64,000 bases of DNA from Marinobacter koreensis (lineage in GTDB: Bacteria > Pseudomonadota > Gammaproteobacteria > Pseudomonadales > Oleiphilaceae), in the NCBI RefSeq assembly GCF_023156285.1, contig NZ_JAKZAJ010000007.1:121929-185928 (forward strand), in the 5' to 3' direction. The notes below the pieces were generated by a model that had not been told where the DNA came from, searched no databases, and saw nothing but the letters and a program-made list of their open reading frames with translations. The position numbers were made by a program, and so were the translations under genes. Numbering within the stretch: the stretch's first letter is position 1; every line of letters begins with the position of its first letter. This document shows, one piece after another, positions 21,445 to 31,336 of this stretch.

Positions 21445-21648
21445 TCAGTGGACCCGTTGCTCTTCCGGTAGCAAGCGAACCACGTGCAGGAATCGCTTCA
21501 GTCCGACTTCCGCCCGCGCTTTTGAATCGAACGGGCCGCTGTCAAAGCCTTCACGCGTGGTGAAATACCATTTGCTGCCGACGCAGAAAAAGCGACTGCT
21601 GCGAAAGGGTATGGGGCCTTCTTCTCCGTACCTGCGATGGGTATCCAT
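21445..21648 (-). CDS. Small conserved protein, DUF6316-like
   Basis: A 67-residue soluble protein beginning MDTHRRYGEEGPIPFR. It contains RFFCVGSKWYFTTREG and GPFDSKARAE, which I recognise as the pattern of the short DUF6316 family of Pseudomonas and relatives; function is unknown. I chose the ATG at 21648 because AGGAG stands 7 bases upstream; a longer frame reaches 21699 but without a ribosome site. It is convergent with pgpA. No membrane segment or signal is visible. Confidence 0.72.
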   Translation of the reverse strand: MDTHRRYGEEGPIPFRSSRFFCVGSKWYFTTREGFDSGPFDSKARAEVGLKRFLHVVRLLPEEQRVH

Positions 21649-21904
21649 GGGATTCTCCTGAGCCCGATTATGGTTTTCGTTCTTGGGCGCCAAGTTCATT
21701 CAGCCGATAGGTTTAAAACTAATCCAACTGCCAACAAATTCAACATTTTTTTACATTTATTTGTGGTGAGTCGCAGAATATAGTCTACGACGCTCCGAAT
21801 CCGTGGGATTGGTGTGTCTTGCGCTTGTAACGGGTGCCGGTCAGAATGCCGGGACCTCATAAGGAATGCCTACCCTTTTTTCTGTTTGTGCCAGAGGAGA
21901 TGAC

Positions 21905-22555
21905 ATGAGTGACTGTCGCGTAGTTGCCATTTTCAAGTTCGCGCTCGCGTGTGTAATGGCCCTTGCCATTACCGGCTGTGCTTCGACCATGAGCAGGGTG
22001 ACGACCTGGGAGGGCAATCCTGACGAGGCTGCGCAGGCTGCAACCCTGAAAGCACCGGGAGCAATTCGCGTGTTGAAGGTGAATGGCCGATCCATGACCA
22101 ATTTCCTGATGGACGATATTGCACTCGACTACGCGCTGCTGCCGGGCGAGAACCAGGTGGTATTTACCTATAAGACTATCTGGGCCAAGAAGGGCGTCGT
22201 GGATAATGGGGAGTCCAAGGTACACGTGGTCGAGAGCAAGCCCCAGGTGGTGCGCTTTGAGGTGAAGCCCGATTCCGTTTATCGATTCGCATTCGAGAAA
22301 CCGGCCTCCCGAACCGAAGCTCAGGCACAGATGGAAAATTTCTCCGCTGCGATTGTTTCCGATACCGGTCAGGAAGTTGCCCGTTCCCAGGTCTGGACGG
22401 AGAAGCAGGCGCAGGCGGCCAGAACGCCGGTGCCTTCTGCGACCGGAAACGCCGCTGATGCAGAATCAGGTTCAGCCCTGGACCGTCTGAAGGCCATCTG
22501 GCCGACTGCAACCGAGGAAGAGAAGCGGGCCTTCCTTCGCTGGGCGTTCGAGTAA
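21905..22555 (+). CDS. DUF2057 family lipoprotein (YccT-like)
   Basis: The 216-residue product has a signal peptide ending in the lipobox ITGC at residues 24-27 (counting from the ATG at 21905), so it should be a lipid-anchored envelope protein. The body matches the DUF2057 layout: IRVLKVNGRSM, then LLPGENQVVFTYKTIW, and a C-terminal helix ALDRLKAIWPTATEEEKRAFLRWA like the end of E. coli YccT. The function of the family is not firmly known. The ATG at 21905 is preceded by AGAGGAG; an ATG at 21866 in the same frame has no proper spacing. The 200 bases upstream are AT-rich with TTTACA at 21750 as a possible -35. Confidence 0.78.
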   Translation: MSDCRVVAIFKFALACVMALAITGCASTMSRVTTWEGNPDEAAQAATLKAPGAIRVLKVNGRSMTNFLMDDIALDYALLPGENQVVFTYKTIWAKKGVVDNGESKVHVVESKPQVVRFEVKPDSVYRFAFEKPASRTEAQAQMENFSAAIVSDTGQEVARSQVWTEKQAQAARTPVPSATGNAADAESGSALDRLKAIWPTATEEEKRAFLRWAFE

Positions 22556-22583
22556 GCTAAGCCCTACACCGATAAGGCCCTGA

Positions 22584-24119
22584 TCAGTGCCGGAAGCGCT
22601 TCAGGGTCTTCTGCATGATTCCCTCCAGGGCTGTCAGCAGCTCGTCACCCAGCGTGTGCCCGGACGTCGCTTCGGGCAGCTCATCCGGTTCGCAGGCCGG
22701 GAGCTTCAAGGCGCATTCCTCAATACTGGCCAGACTGCTTTCCACAAGCTCGGTCAGAGAGTCACCGTTGGCGGCCACATCCGGGCAAAGGGTAAAGTTC
22801 AGGGTTAGCCGTCCCTGGTAGCTGACTGCCACAATCACCAGTCCCATGGTGTCGAACAGCGGTGCCGTGTTGTATTGGCGCACCAGTCGCGCGCCTTGCA
22901 GGTAAAGCGGTACCTGGGGCCCCGGCACGTTGGTGATTGGCAGGTTGAACACTGGCTGATAGCGCTGGGCGATCTGTAATTCGGAATACAGTCTTGCCGA
23001 CAGGGCAAGCATGGTCGATGGCAGAAGCTCGGTCAGGCGATCTGCTGCAATCGCCTCCCGGTAAGGCTCAGAGGCCACGGCGTTGCGATGGATCCGGCGA
23101 ATCCGCATGGCTGGATCGGGCTCATTGGTCGCCAGATCCAGCAGCATGGCAGACATCTGATTGCCGGTCGCGAGGCGCAGGCTGTTTGATCGCACCGAAA
23201 TTGGCGTCATGGCCACCAGAGAGCGGTCCATATTGGTGCCCTGCGATGCCAGGTAGCGCCTCAGGGTCTCGGCGCATACCCCCAGCACCACATCGTTAAG
23301 CGTGACGTCCCCGAGTGTCGCCTTGATCGCTTTCAGACGAGACAGATCCACGGTCTTGGCAACGATCTGTCGATTCGCCGTGATTTGTCGGTTGAGAGGG
23401 CTGTTGGGCGCCGAAAAGAGCGGAAAAGGCAGTGGCAGCTTTCTCAGCTGCTTGTGAATCAGGCCCCGTGCCGTTGCCTCGGCGGCATTGACCGCCAGAG
23501 AAGTAAACTGCAGCGGTGTTCGGAGCAGGTTGGCGCCTGCCTGCAGCATCACCCGCTCCTCGGACGGTTCCGGACAGGGTTGCCAGGGCCTGGGCGCGGT
23601 AATGGGTCTGGGCTCCGGAGTATACTCCAGCAGTTTCCCCATGATTTCCTCGCCGCTGAACGCATCAATGGCAGCGTGGTGCAATTTCACAATCAGGGCA
23701 AAGGCATTTTTGCCAGACTCCCCGTCTTCATCCAGTGTGAATCCGTCGACAAAGGTAATGTGCCAGAGAGGCCGGTCCCGTTTCAGAGGCTCTTCGAGGA
23801 TTCTGGAGGCCAGGGACATGAGCCCGGACTGGGTGCCTTGCTCACCCAGGCTGACGTAGGCGAGATGGCGTTCGATACTGAAATCCGGATCGTCGATCCA
23901 GTACGGCCGGCCCAGCCGGAGCGGGATTTCCTTGAGCCGCTGCCGGAAAACAGGCACCACATGCAGTCGGGAGCGGAGATAGGCGACGAAGGTGCTGAAA
24001 GCCAGAGGCTTTTCCCGTTTGCTCGCGTCGAAAAGGTAGATTCCCCCGATGTGCATGGGGCTGGTGTCCGATTCGAGGTACAGGAACGAGGCATCCAGTT
24101 CCGACAGCTGCCGCATCAT
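22584..24119 (-). CDS. WS/DGAT-type O-acyltransferase (wax ester synthase/diacylglycerol acyltransferase family)
   Basis: The 511-residue protein belongs to the bacterial WS/DGAT family, which joins acyl-CoA to a fatty alcohol or diacylglycerol to make storage lipid. It starts with QLSELDASFLYLES and PMHIGG, has PLWHITFVDG near 117-126, the active-site segment HHAAIDA at 147-153, and the C-terminal domain with ITNVPGPQVPLYLQG. The usual motif is HHxxxDG; here the glycine is alanine, while both histidines and the aspartate remain. Marine oil-degrading bacteria carry several paralogues with different activity, so wax synthesis is likely but not certain. Two ATGs (24119, 24116) are adjacent. It converges with the DUF2057 gene. 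Confidence 0.88.
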   Translation of the reverse strand: MMRQLSELDASFLYLESDTSPMHIGGIYLFDASKREKPLAFSTFVAYLRSRLHVVPVFRQRLKEIPLRLGRPYWIDDPDFSIERHLAYVSLGEQGTQSGLMSLASRILEEPLKRDRPLWHITFVDGFTLDEDGESGKNAFALIVKLHHAAIDAFSGEEIMGKLLEYTPEPRPITAPRPWQPCPEPSEERVMLQAGANLLRTPLQFTSLAVNAAEATARGLIHKQLRKLPLPFPLFSAPNSPLNRQITANRQIVAKTVDLSRLKAIKATLGDVTLNDVVLGVCAETLRRYLASQGTNMDRSLVAMTPISVRSNSLRLATGNQMSAMLLDLATNEPDPAMRIRRIHRNAVASEPYREAIAADRLTELLPSTMLALSARLYSELQIAQRYQPVFNLPITNVPGPQVPLYLQGARLVRQYNTAPLFDTMGLVIVAVSYQGRLTLNFTLCPDVAANGDSLTELVESSLASIEECALKLPACEPDELPEATSGHTLGDELLTALEGIMQKTLKRFRH

Positions 24120-24230
24120 TGAACTCCATTGCGCGGGATTTTCTGCAGTATATACGAACCCGGTCTGCAGCGGGTTGACCCATTTGTCACCAGGGCCGCC
24201 GTCGATGGGGCATGATGTTTTCTCGCTTTC

Positions 24231-25142
24231 TCAATCGCTTAGCCAGGACTGGATGGCACTATCCTGTTTCAGTCGATCCCAGAACCAGGTCAATGCCTTG
24301 CCCTGGTCCTCGGCGTGGCGGGCCAGGTGAAGAATGATGGGGGGGCGGGGTTCATGCACCGGCTTTTCGATGAGGGTGCCCTGTGCCAGGTGGTCCCGTA
24401 TCCGCGACCGCGGCAGCCAGCCTACACCAAGACCGGCGGCCTGGAGGGCAATTTTCTGGTCGATGTTGGTGACCGTCAATGTCCGTTGGCGCCTGAAGAT
24501 CCCCGCGTGCCCCGGGGGCAGGGATCGTGACGTGTCGGCGGCTACGGCTGCCGGATAGCGGGAGATATCGGACTCCGATAGCGGGGCCTCTGTCGCCGCC
24601 AGGGGATGGTCCGGCGATACTGCGAACACGAAGGCGATGTCCCCCAGGGCGTGGGTTGTGAACTGCCCGGCGGGTTTGCTTGACTGGTCGGCGCCGATAA
24701 TCAGGTCCACCCGCCGGCTCTGGAGCGCATCCCAGGCACCTGCAAAGACTTCCTCCACCACTTGAACGTCGACCGGTACACCGAGTTCGTAAAAGTCCCG
24801 GATTGCCGGGAACAAACACTCCGCCGGTAGCAGGGAGTTAAAGCCGATCCGAAGGCGGGTTTCCCAGCCCTGGGCTACCTGTTTGGTTGTGTGGGCGAGG
24901 TTTTCCGCCGCCTCCAGCAGGGCGCGTCCCTCTTCAAGCAGATAACGTCCTGCCGGGGTCAGGGACGCCCGATGCCCGGACCGATCGTAGAGCTCGACAT
25001 CCAGGTCCTCTTCTAGTTTCTGGACGGTGTAGCTGATGGCAGAGGGTACCCGGAACAGCTCAGCGGCGGCTCCGGCAAAGCTTCCCTTTCGATCGATAGC
25101 GTCAAGAACCTTAAGGGCGTCGATGGTGATGGCAGTGTGCAT
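24231..25142 (-). CDS. LysR-type regulator, YhaJ-like
   Basis: A 303-residue LysR regulator: winged helix-turn-helix at residues 3-62 (IDALKVLDAIDRKGSFAGAA and PSAISYTVQKLEEDL) and a substrate-binding domain after residue 90. The first 100 residues read very much like E. coli YhaJ, which is encoded near the glutathionyl-hydroquinone reductase gene yqjG. Here the next gene, read in the opposite direction, is a YqjG-like transferase, so regulation of that gene is a fair inference. The ATG at 25142 gives the standard N-terminus; the frame stays open to 25313 but the extra part covers the inverted repeat and does not look like protein. Confidence 0.88.
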   Translation of the reverse strand: MHTAITIDALKVLDAIDRKGSFAGAAAELFRVPSAISYTVQKLEEDLDVELYDRSGHRASLTPAGRYLLEEGRALLEAAENLAHTTKQVAQGWETRLRIGFNSLLPAECLFPAIRDFYELGVPVDVQVVEEVFAGAWDALQSRRVDLIIGADQSSKPAGQFTTHALGDIAFVFAVSPDHPLAATEAPLSESDISRYPAAVAADTSRSLPPGHAGIFRRQRTLTVTNIDQKIALQAAGLGVGWLPRSRIRDHLAQGTLIEKPVHEPRPPIILHLARHAEDQGKALTWFWDRLKQDSAIQSWLSD

Positions 25143-25238
25143 GTTCGAAATATCTGAGGTTGTTGGCCAGAAATGCTTGTTTGAGAGGGTAGCAGGGTCG
25201 CCGGTATTCTGCCTGTTAATTAGTTTGTCCTGGGGGAG

Positions 25239-25347
25239 GTGGAGTTCGGGGCAACCCTCTGCAAACACGCCGTGGACCCATCCATGGGGGCTCGGCATTG
25301 CCATCCCTGGCAATGCACGGTTTGCAGAGGGTTGCCCCGACCTCCAC
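25239..25347. repeat. Large imperfect inverted repeat with inner hairpin in the LysR/YqjG intergenic region
   Basis: Arms 25239-25266 and 25320-25347 are reverse complements over 28 bases with one mismatch (position 25245). The 53-base interior holds a second perfect 9-bp hairpin (25295-25303 with 25308-25316). The arms contain GGGGCAACCCTCTGCAAAC. I see no flanking target duplication and no open frame inside. It could be a miniature mobile element, a cruciform-forming operator or a transcript structure. Confidence 0.85.
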
Positions 25348-25413
25348 GCCTACCTTTGCGTAATACCCTTGAGGGCAGGATTTTCATGATTCAGATTTTC
25401 TGAGGAGCTTTCT

Positions 25414-26400
25414 ATGGGTCTTTTAATCGACGGCAAATGGCATGACCAGTGGTATGACACCGACAAGACCGGTGGCAAGTTTGAGCGGGAGGCGGCGCGT
25501 TTCCGGAACTGGGTGACGGCCGACGGCTCGGCGGGACCCGCCGGCGAGGGCGGTTTCAAGGCGGAGTCCGGGCGTTATCATCTCTATGTATCCATGGCCT
25601 GTCCCTGGGCGCATCGCACGTTGATTTTCCGGAAGCTCAAGGGGCTGGAAAAGCATATCTCTGTGTCCGTGGTGCACCCGGACATGGTGGAAAATGGCTG
25701 GGAGTTTCGTCCGGACAGTGAGCAGCACCGGGATCACCTCTATGGTTTCCAGTTCATGCACCAGATCTACACCAAGGCGGCCCCGGATTATTCCGGGCGG
25801 GTGACGGTTCCGACGCTCTGGGACAAGCAGCGGGAGACCATTGTCAGCAACGAGTCTGCTGAAATCATCCGGATGTTCAACTCCGCCTTCAACGGGCTCG
25901 ACGGTGTTCGTGAGGATCTGGATTTTTATCCGGACGCCCTGCAGGGCGAGATTGATGAGGTGAACGAGCGGGTCTACAACACGGTCAACAATGGGGTCTA
26001 CAAGGCCGGTTTCGCCACCGCCCAGGATAAGTATGAGCAGGCCTATGAGGCGTTGTTCGAATCGCTCGACTGGCTTGAGGAGCGTTTGTCGGGACAGCGG
26101 TATCTGGTGGGTGGTCATTTGACGGAGGCGGACTGGCGTCTGTTTACCACGCTGATTCGGTTCGACGCCGTCTATTTCAGTCACTTCAAGTGCAATCGGC
26201 AGCGAATCGGTGATTTTCCCGCGTTGTCCGCGTACCTGCGGGATCTCTATCAGGTGCCCGGGGTCTCAGGCACTGTCGATATTGCTCAGATCAAGCGTCA
26301 CTACTACGTCAGCCAGAGGACGGTGAATCCCACCCAGATTGTACCGGTGGGCCCGGAGCTGGACTTCAGCGCCCCTCACGGACGCGAAACCCTCAGCTGA
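25414..26400 (+). CDS. yqjG: Glutathionyl-hydroquinone reductase, YqjG-like (xi-class glutathione transferase)
   Basis: The 328-residue length equals that of E. coli YqjG. The catalytic motif CPWAHR with Cys63 is present, as is the C-terminal all-helical domain with GGHLTEADWRLFTTLIRFD near 232. The family reduces glutathionyl-hydroquinones, releasing glutathione, and is linked with quinone and aromatic compound stress. TGAGGAG just upstream sets the start at 25414. It diverges from the YhaJ-like regulator across the inverted repeat and its 3' end overlaps the convergent ispB end by 8 bases. Confidence 0.9.
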   Translation: MGLLIDGKWHDQWYDTDKTGGKFEREAARFRNWVTADGSAGPAGEGGFKAESGRYHLYVSMACPWAHRTLIFRKLKGLEKHISVSVVHPDMVENGWEFRPDSEQHRDHLYGFQFMHQIYTKAAPDYSGRVTVPTLWDKQRETIVSNESAEIIRMFNSAFNGLDGVREDLDFYPDALQGEIDEVNERVYNTVNNGVYKAGFATAQDKYEQAYEALFESLDWLEERLSGQRYLVGGHLTEADWRLFTTLIRFDAVYFSHFKCNRQRIGDFPALSAYLRDLYQVPGVSGTVDIAQIKRHYYVSQRTVNPTQIVPVGPELDFSAPHGRETLS

Positions 26401-27361
26401 CCCGGGCGACAGCGACCTCGGTCAGCAGTTCCATGGCCTCTTTGTGATCCGAGGCGGGCAGGGCTTCCAGGCACGATCTGGCCTTTTCCGCCTGCTCCCG
26501 GGCCCTGGTCATGGTGTATTCAATTGCTCCGGAGCGTTCCACAATCTCAAGAATCGGGTCCAGGTCGTCCAGGCCGCCCTTGCGGATGGCCTGGCGGATC
26601 AGCTGGCTTTCTTCGTCTGAGCTGTGTGCCATGGCGTGAATCAGGGGGAGGGTAGTTTTGCCTTCGGCGAGATCGTCGCCCACGTTTTTGCCCATGGCCT
26701 CTGCATCGCCCCGGTAATCCAGTACGTCGTCCACCAGCTGGAAGGCCAGGCCGAGGTGTTTGCCATAGTCCTTCAGACCCTGCTCCTGGACAGCGCTGGC
26801 GCCCGCCAGCTGGGCTCCGGTGTGTGAAGCGGCTTCGAACAGCATGGCGGTCTTGTTGTGGATGACCGTCATGTACTGCTCTTCGGTCAGGTCCGGGTTC
26901 TTCACGTTCATCAGCTGCATGACCTCGCCTTCGGCGATGACCGCCGTGGCGTGGGAGAGCACGTTCATGATCGGCAGGCTTTCAAGCTCGACCATCATCT
27001 CGAAGGCCCTTGCGTAGAGGAAATCCCCTACCAGCACACTGGGTGCGTTGCCCCACTTGGCATTGGCGGTACTGCGCCCGCGGCGAAGGTCCGAGGTGTC
27101 GACCACATCATCGTGGAGCAGGGTGGCTGTGTGCAAAAACTCAATGACCGCTGCGAGTTTCAGGTGGTCCTGCCGGTCGTAGCCCACCGCCCGGCTGGCC
27201 AGAAGAACCAGCAGGGGGCGAAGGCGTTTGCCCCCACTTTCAATGATGTAGTGGGCGATCTTTTCCACCAGGGGAACGTCCGAGGCGAGCCGCTGGACGA
27301 TCAGGTCATTAACGCGGCTGAAGTCGTCCGCCACGGTGTCGTAGATTCGCTGGGCTGTCAT
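26393..27361 (-). CDS. ispB: Octaprenyl (polyprenyl) diphosphate synthase
   Basis: IspB extends farnesyl diphosphate with isopentenyl units to make the side chain of ubiquinone. The 322-residue protein carries the first aspartate-rich motif DDVVD at 84-88 with RRGRSTAN following, and the second, LVDDVLDY, near 211. By eye it aligns throughout with E. coli IspB. Product chain length cannot be read from sequence alone; marine relatives often make Q9. I chose the ATG at 27361 (MTAQRIYDTV) over an upstream start at 27430. It diverges from rplU, the conserved arrangement. Confidence 0.95.
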   Translation of the reverse strand: MTAQRIYDTVADDFSRVNDLIVQRLASDVPLVEKIAHYIIESGGKRLRPLLVLLASRAVGYDRQDHLKLAAVIEFLHTATLLHDDVVDTSDLRRGRSTANAKWGNAPSVLVGDFLYARAFEMMVELESLPIMNVLSHATAVIAEGEVMQLMNVKNPDLTEEQYMTVIHNKTAMLFEAASHTGAQLAGASAVQEQGLKDYGKHLGLAFQLVDDVLDYRGDAEAMGKNVGDDLAEGKTTLPLIHAMAHSSDEESQLIRQAIRKGGLDDLDPILEIVERSGAIEYTMTRAREQAEKARSCLEALPASDHKEAMELLTEVAVARVS

Positions 27362-27464
27362 GCGGCTCAAGGATCCCTTGCTGGTGGTTTCGTTGCTGTT
27401 TCTGTTGATAATTCGGGCAGGTCGCGGCAATGCTAGGTATTGCCGCAGACAGTGTCAACTTGGC

Positions 27465-27493
27465 TTGTGTTATACGGCGGCTTTTCGTACAAT
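27465..27493 (+). promoter_or_regulatory. Candidate sigma-70 promoter of rplU-rpmA
   Basis: TTGTGT at 27465-27470 and TACAAT at 27488-27493 are 17 bases apart, about 110 bases upstream of rplU. This leaves room for a leader in which ribosomal protein feedback could act. Confidence 0.55.
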
Positions 27494-27603
27494 CACGCGC
27501 CCAACTCATCCCAACCTGCGCTCCCTGCTATAGGGTTGCCAGAGCGCTTCCCTTAGAACCAGGTGGATAAGAGCAGGGATGGGTCAATCGCGGAGACAAG
27601 AGA

Positions 27604-27915
27604 ATGTACGCAGTAATTGTGAGCGGTGGCAAGCAGCACCGCGTAAAAGAAGGCGAAACCCTGAAGCTGGAAAAGCTGGAAGTCGAGACCGGCGGTGCCG
27701 TCGAGTTCGATCGCGTCCTGCTGGTTGCTGATGGCGACGACGTGAAGGTCGGTGCTCCGGTTGTAGACGGTGCCAAGGTCACTGCCGAAGTGGTCAGCCA
27801 CGGTCGTCACGACAAGGTTCAGATCATCAAGTTCCGTCGTCGTAAGCACCACATGAAGCGTCAGGGCCACCGTCAGTGGTTTACTGAAGTCAAGATCACG
27901 GGTATCAAGGGCTAA
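27604..27915 (+). CDS. rplU: 50S ribosomal protein L21
   Basis: L21 binds 23S rRNA in the large subunit. The 103-residue protein starts [18 protein letters not shown] and has the [16 protein letters not shown] basic segment near residue 78, both hallmarks of L21. It precedes rpmA by 35 bases. Confidence 0.98.
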   Translation: MYAVIVSGGKQHRVKEGETLKLEKLEVETGGAVEFDRVLLVADGDDVKVGAPVVDGAKVTAEVVSHGRHDKVQIIKFRRRKHHMKRQGHRQWFTEVKITGIKG

Positions 27916-27950
27916 GCCCCTGAGTAACCCCTTAGTTAAGGAGGCTTGTA

Positions 27951-28211
27951 ATGGCTCATAAAAAGGCAGCAGGTAGTACCCGTAACGGTCGCGATTCCGA
28001 GTCGAAACGACTTGGTGTGAAGCGCTTCGGCGGTCAGACCGTATCTGCAGGCAGCATCATCGTTCGCCAGCGTGGCACCCGTTTCCACGCCGGTTCCAAC
28101 GTTGGTATTGGCAAGGACCACACTCTGTTTGCGAAAGCGGACGGCCAGGTGAAGTTCGAAACCAAAGGCCCGCAGAATCGCAAGTTCGTGAGCATCGTTC
28201 CGGCTGCGTAA
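27951..28211 (+). CDS. rpmA: 50S ribosomal protein L27
   Basis: L27 reaches the peptidyl transferase centre with its N-terminus. The 86-residue protein begins [19 protein letters not shown], as usual for proteobacteria (no extra N-terminal cleavage peptide), followed by [29 protein letters not shown] at 27939-27945 is a strong ribosome site. Confidence 0.98.
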   Translation: MAHKKAAGSTRNGRDSESKRLGVKRFGGQTVSAGSIIVRQRGTRFHAGSNVGIGKDHTLFAKADGQVKFETKGPQNRKFVSIVPAA

Positions 28212-28284
28212 GCAGCGGCGAGCCGGTTCTTTCGAACCTCGGATGTTGTCCGGTTGCTGACAGGCTCAGTGCCGGAGCATCCAG

Positions 28285-28321
28285 AGCCCCGCAAAGCTTC
28301 CTCGAGGCTGCGGGGCTTTTT
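28285..28321 (+). terminator. Rho-independent terminator after rpmA
   Basis: A 9-bp perfect stem (28285-28293 with 28309-28317) with a 15-base loop ends in five Ts. It lies only about 30 bases before obgE, so obgE expression must come from read-through or a promoter inside this short space. Confidence 0.85.
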
Positions 28322-28349
28322 AGTTTATGCGCAAGGCGCAAAGGGTTGA

Positions 28350-29549
<1,200 letters not shown>

Positions 29550-29584
29550 ACCGATAACGCCACTGATGGATTGATTCCGGAATC

Positions 29585-30709
29585 ATGAGTACACGCAGCC
29601 AGTTGCGCCAGGCCCGCCGTCTGGTCATCAAGATCGGAAGCGCCCTGCTGACCAATGATGGCAAAGGTCTGGATGAGGCCGCCCTGAGCTTGTGGGTGGA
29701 CCAGATTGCCGGGCTCATTGATGAAGGCGTCGAGGTGGTCGTTGTCTCGTCCGGTGCCGTGGCGGTGGGGATGAGTCGGCTGGGCTGGGTAAGTCGGCCG
29801 GATCAGCTGCACGAGCTGCAGGCTGCGGCAGCTGTAGGGCAGATGGGGCTGGTGCAGTCCTGGGAAGCCCAGTTCAAGCGCCACGATGTTCACACTGCAC
29901 AGATTCTCCTGACCCATGACGACTTGTCCGATCGCAAGCGTTACCTGAATGGCCGTAGTACGTTACGGGCGCTATTGGATGTCGGCGTGGTTCCCATCGT
30001 CAATGAAAACGATACGGTGGTCACCGACGAAATCCGCTTTGGTGATAACGATACCCTCGGCGCTCTGGTGGCCAACCTGATCGAGGCAGATGGACTGATC
30101 ATTCTCACTGACCAGCTGGGGTTGTTTGACCGGGATCCGAGAAAGCACGCTGATGCCAGGCTTGTCACCGAGCGTAAGGCGAGCGATCGGGAGCTCGACG
30201 CCATGGCCGGAGGTGGTGCCGGTGTTCTCGGGCGTGGTGGCATGCAGACCAAGGTGAGAGCGGCCCGTCTGGCCGCCCGGTCAGGCGCCTTTACCGTGAT
30301 CGTCGGTGGACGGGTAGAGCGAGCGATAACACGTCTGCGTCAGGGGGAGGTGATCGGTACGTTGCTGCTCCCCGAGCAGGGTCGGGTGGCTGCGCGCAAG
30401 CAGTGGATTGCCGGGCATCTTCAGACGCGAGGCACGCTGACCCTGGATGCCGGGGCCGTAAAGGTGCTTTGCCTTGGTGGGCGAAGTTTGCTTCCGGTTG
30501 GGGTGAAGAGTGTGGCAGGACAGTTCCGTCGCGGAGAAATGGTCTCCTGTATCGATGAGAGTGGCCGCGAGATTGCCAGGGGATTGGTGAATTACGACGC
30601 CGACGAGGCCCGAGCCATTGCCGGTCGATCCAGTCACCGGATTACCGAGGTGCTTGGCTACATTTCCGACGAGGAAATGATTCACCGGGATAATCTGGTC
30701 ATCATCTGA
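29585..30709 (+). CDS. proB: Glutamate 5-kinase
   Basis: ProB phosphorylates glutamate at the start of proline synthesis and is feedback-inhibited by proline. The 374-residue protein has the amino acid kinase domain (VIKIGSALL at 14-22, [10 protein letters not shown] near 54, NENDTV near 140) and a C-terminal PUA domain from about 277. It follows obgE by 35 bases and ends at a terminator shared with rpsT. Confidence 0.96.
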   Translation: MSTRSQLRQARRLVIKIGSALLTNDGKGLDEAALSLWVDQIAGLIDEGVEVVVVSSGAVAVGMSRLGWVSRPDQLHELQAAAAVGQMGLVQSWEAQFKRHDVHTAQILLTHDDLSDRKRYLNGRSTLRALLDVGVVPIVNENDTVVTDEIRFGDNDTLGALVANLIEADGLIILTDQLGLFDRDPRKHADARLVTERKASDRELDAMAGGGAGVLGRGGMQTKVRAARLAARSGAFTVIVGGRVERAITRLRQGEVIGTLLLPEQGRVAARKQWIAGHLQTRGTLTLDAGAVKVLCLGGRSLLPVGVKSVAGQFRRGEMVSCIDESGREIARGLVNYDADEARAIAGRSSHRITEVLGYISDEEMIHRDNLVII

Positions 30710-30755
30710 GCGGGCGAACTTTTTCCTTGCTCGCCGCTACCTTTTGCGAAGATAC

Positions 30756-30783
30756 AAAAAAACCGGCTCGAAAGCCGGTTTTT
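30756..30783. terminator. Bidirectional terminator between proB and rpsT
   Basis: A 10-bp stem (30759-30768 with 30773-30782) has a CGAA tetraloop, a T run on its right side and an A run on its left, so it can stop transcription of proB (plus) and of rpsT (minus). Confidence 0.9.
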
Positions 30784-30800
30784 CTGATTCTGGAAAACGC

Positions 30801-31070
30801 TTATGCGCTTTTCAGAGCCTTGATCTTGGCGCTCAGGCGGCTCTTCTGGCGAGCAACCTTGTTTTTCGCGAAGATGCCTTTGTTGACCATGCTGTCCATG
30901 ACCGGCTGGGCCTTCTGGAAAGCGGCCTGGGCTTCTTCGTAGTTGCCAGCCTCGATTTTGGCCTGAACTTTTTTCACGTAGGTGCGCGCCATGGAGCGCA
31001 GGCTTGCGTTGTGCTTGCGGTTCTTCTCGTTCTGACGAGCGCGCTTTTTGGCTTGCGGGGAATTTGCCAC
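30801..31070 (-). CDS. rpsT: 30S ribosomal protein S20
   Basis: S20 is a primary 16S rRNA binding protein. The 89-residue product begins ANSPQAKKRARQNEKNRKHN after the initiator and ends KSRLSAKIKALKSA. The start codon is GTG at 31070, with AGGAG 7 bases upstream; a non-ATG start is also found in E. coli rpsT, where it takes part in autoregulation. A longer frame to 31406 is just the open leader. It diverges from murJ. Confidence 0.97.
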   Translation of the reverse strand: MANSPQAKKRARQNEKNRKHNASLRSMARTYVKKVQAKIEAGNYEEAQAAFQKAQPVMDSMVNKGIFAKNKVARQKSRLSAKIKALKSA

Positions 31071-31158
31071 CGTAAAACTCCTGAAAATCTGAAATTCGTT
31101 ACTGAATGAATTCTGGTGAATTCGTACATCGCGGGCGCGCCAAACACCAGCGCGTCGA

Positions 31159-31187
31159 AATAAATGACGCGGAACTATGCCGCTCAA
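31159..31187 (-). promoter_or_regulatory. Candidate sigma-70 promoter of rpsT
   Basis: On the minus strand TTGAGC (31187-31182) and TTTATT (31164-31159) are 17 bases apart, about 90 bases upstream of the rpsT start. Each hexamer matches the consensus at four positions. Confidence 0.4.
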
Positions 31188-31336
31188 CGCCCGAAATGTC
31201 AAGACTAAAACCCATTTCATGCGCCCGTACAGCGGGCCTGTGCTAAACTCGCCGCTCGCCGGCCGGAACCCCACCGCCTCCCGCGTGTGTGGGTAAATTC
31301 CGGTGTCCATATCCCAAGTCAAAGACCAGAGCCAGA

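Noticed and set aside
25142..25313. N-terminal extension of the LysR protein to 25313
   Set aside because: The extra 57 residues are translated inverted repeat and the family start is at 25142.
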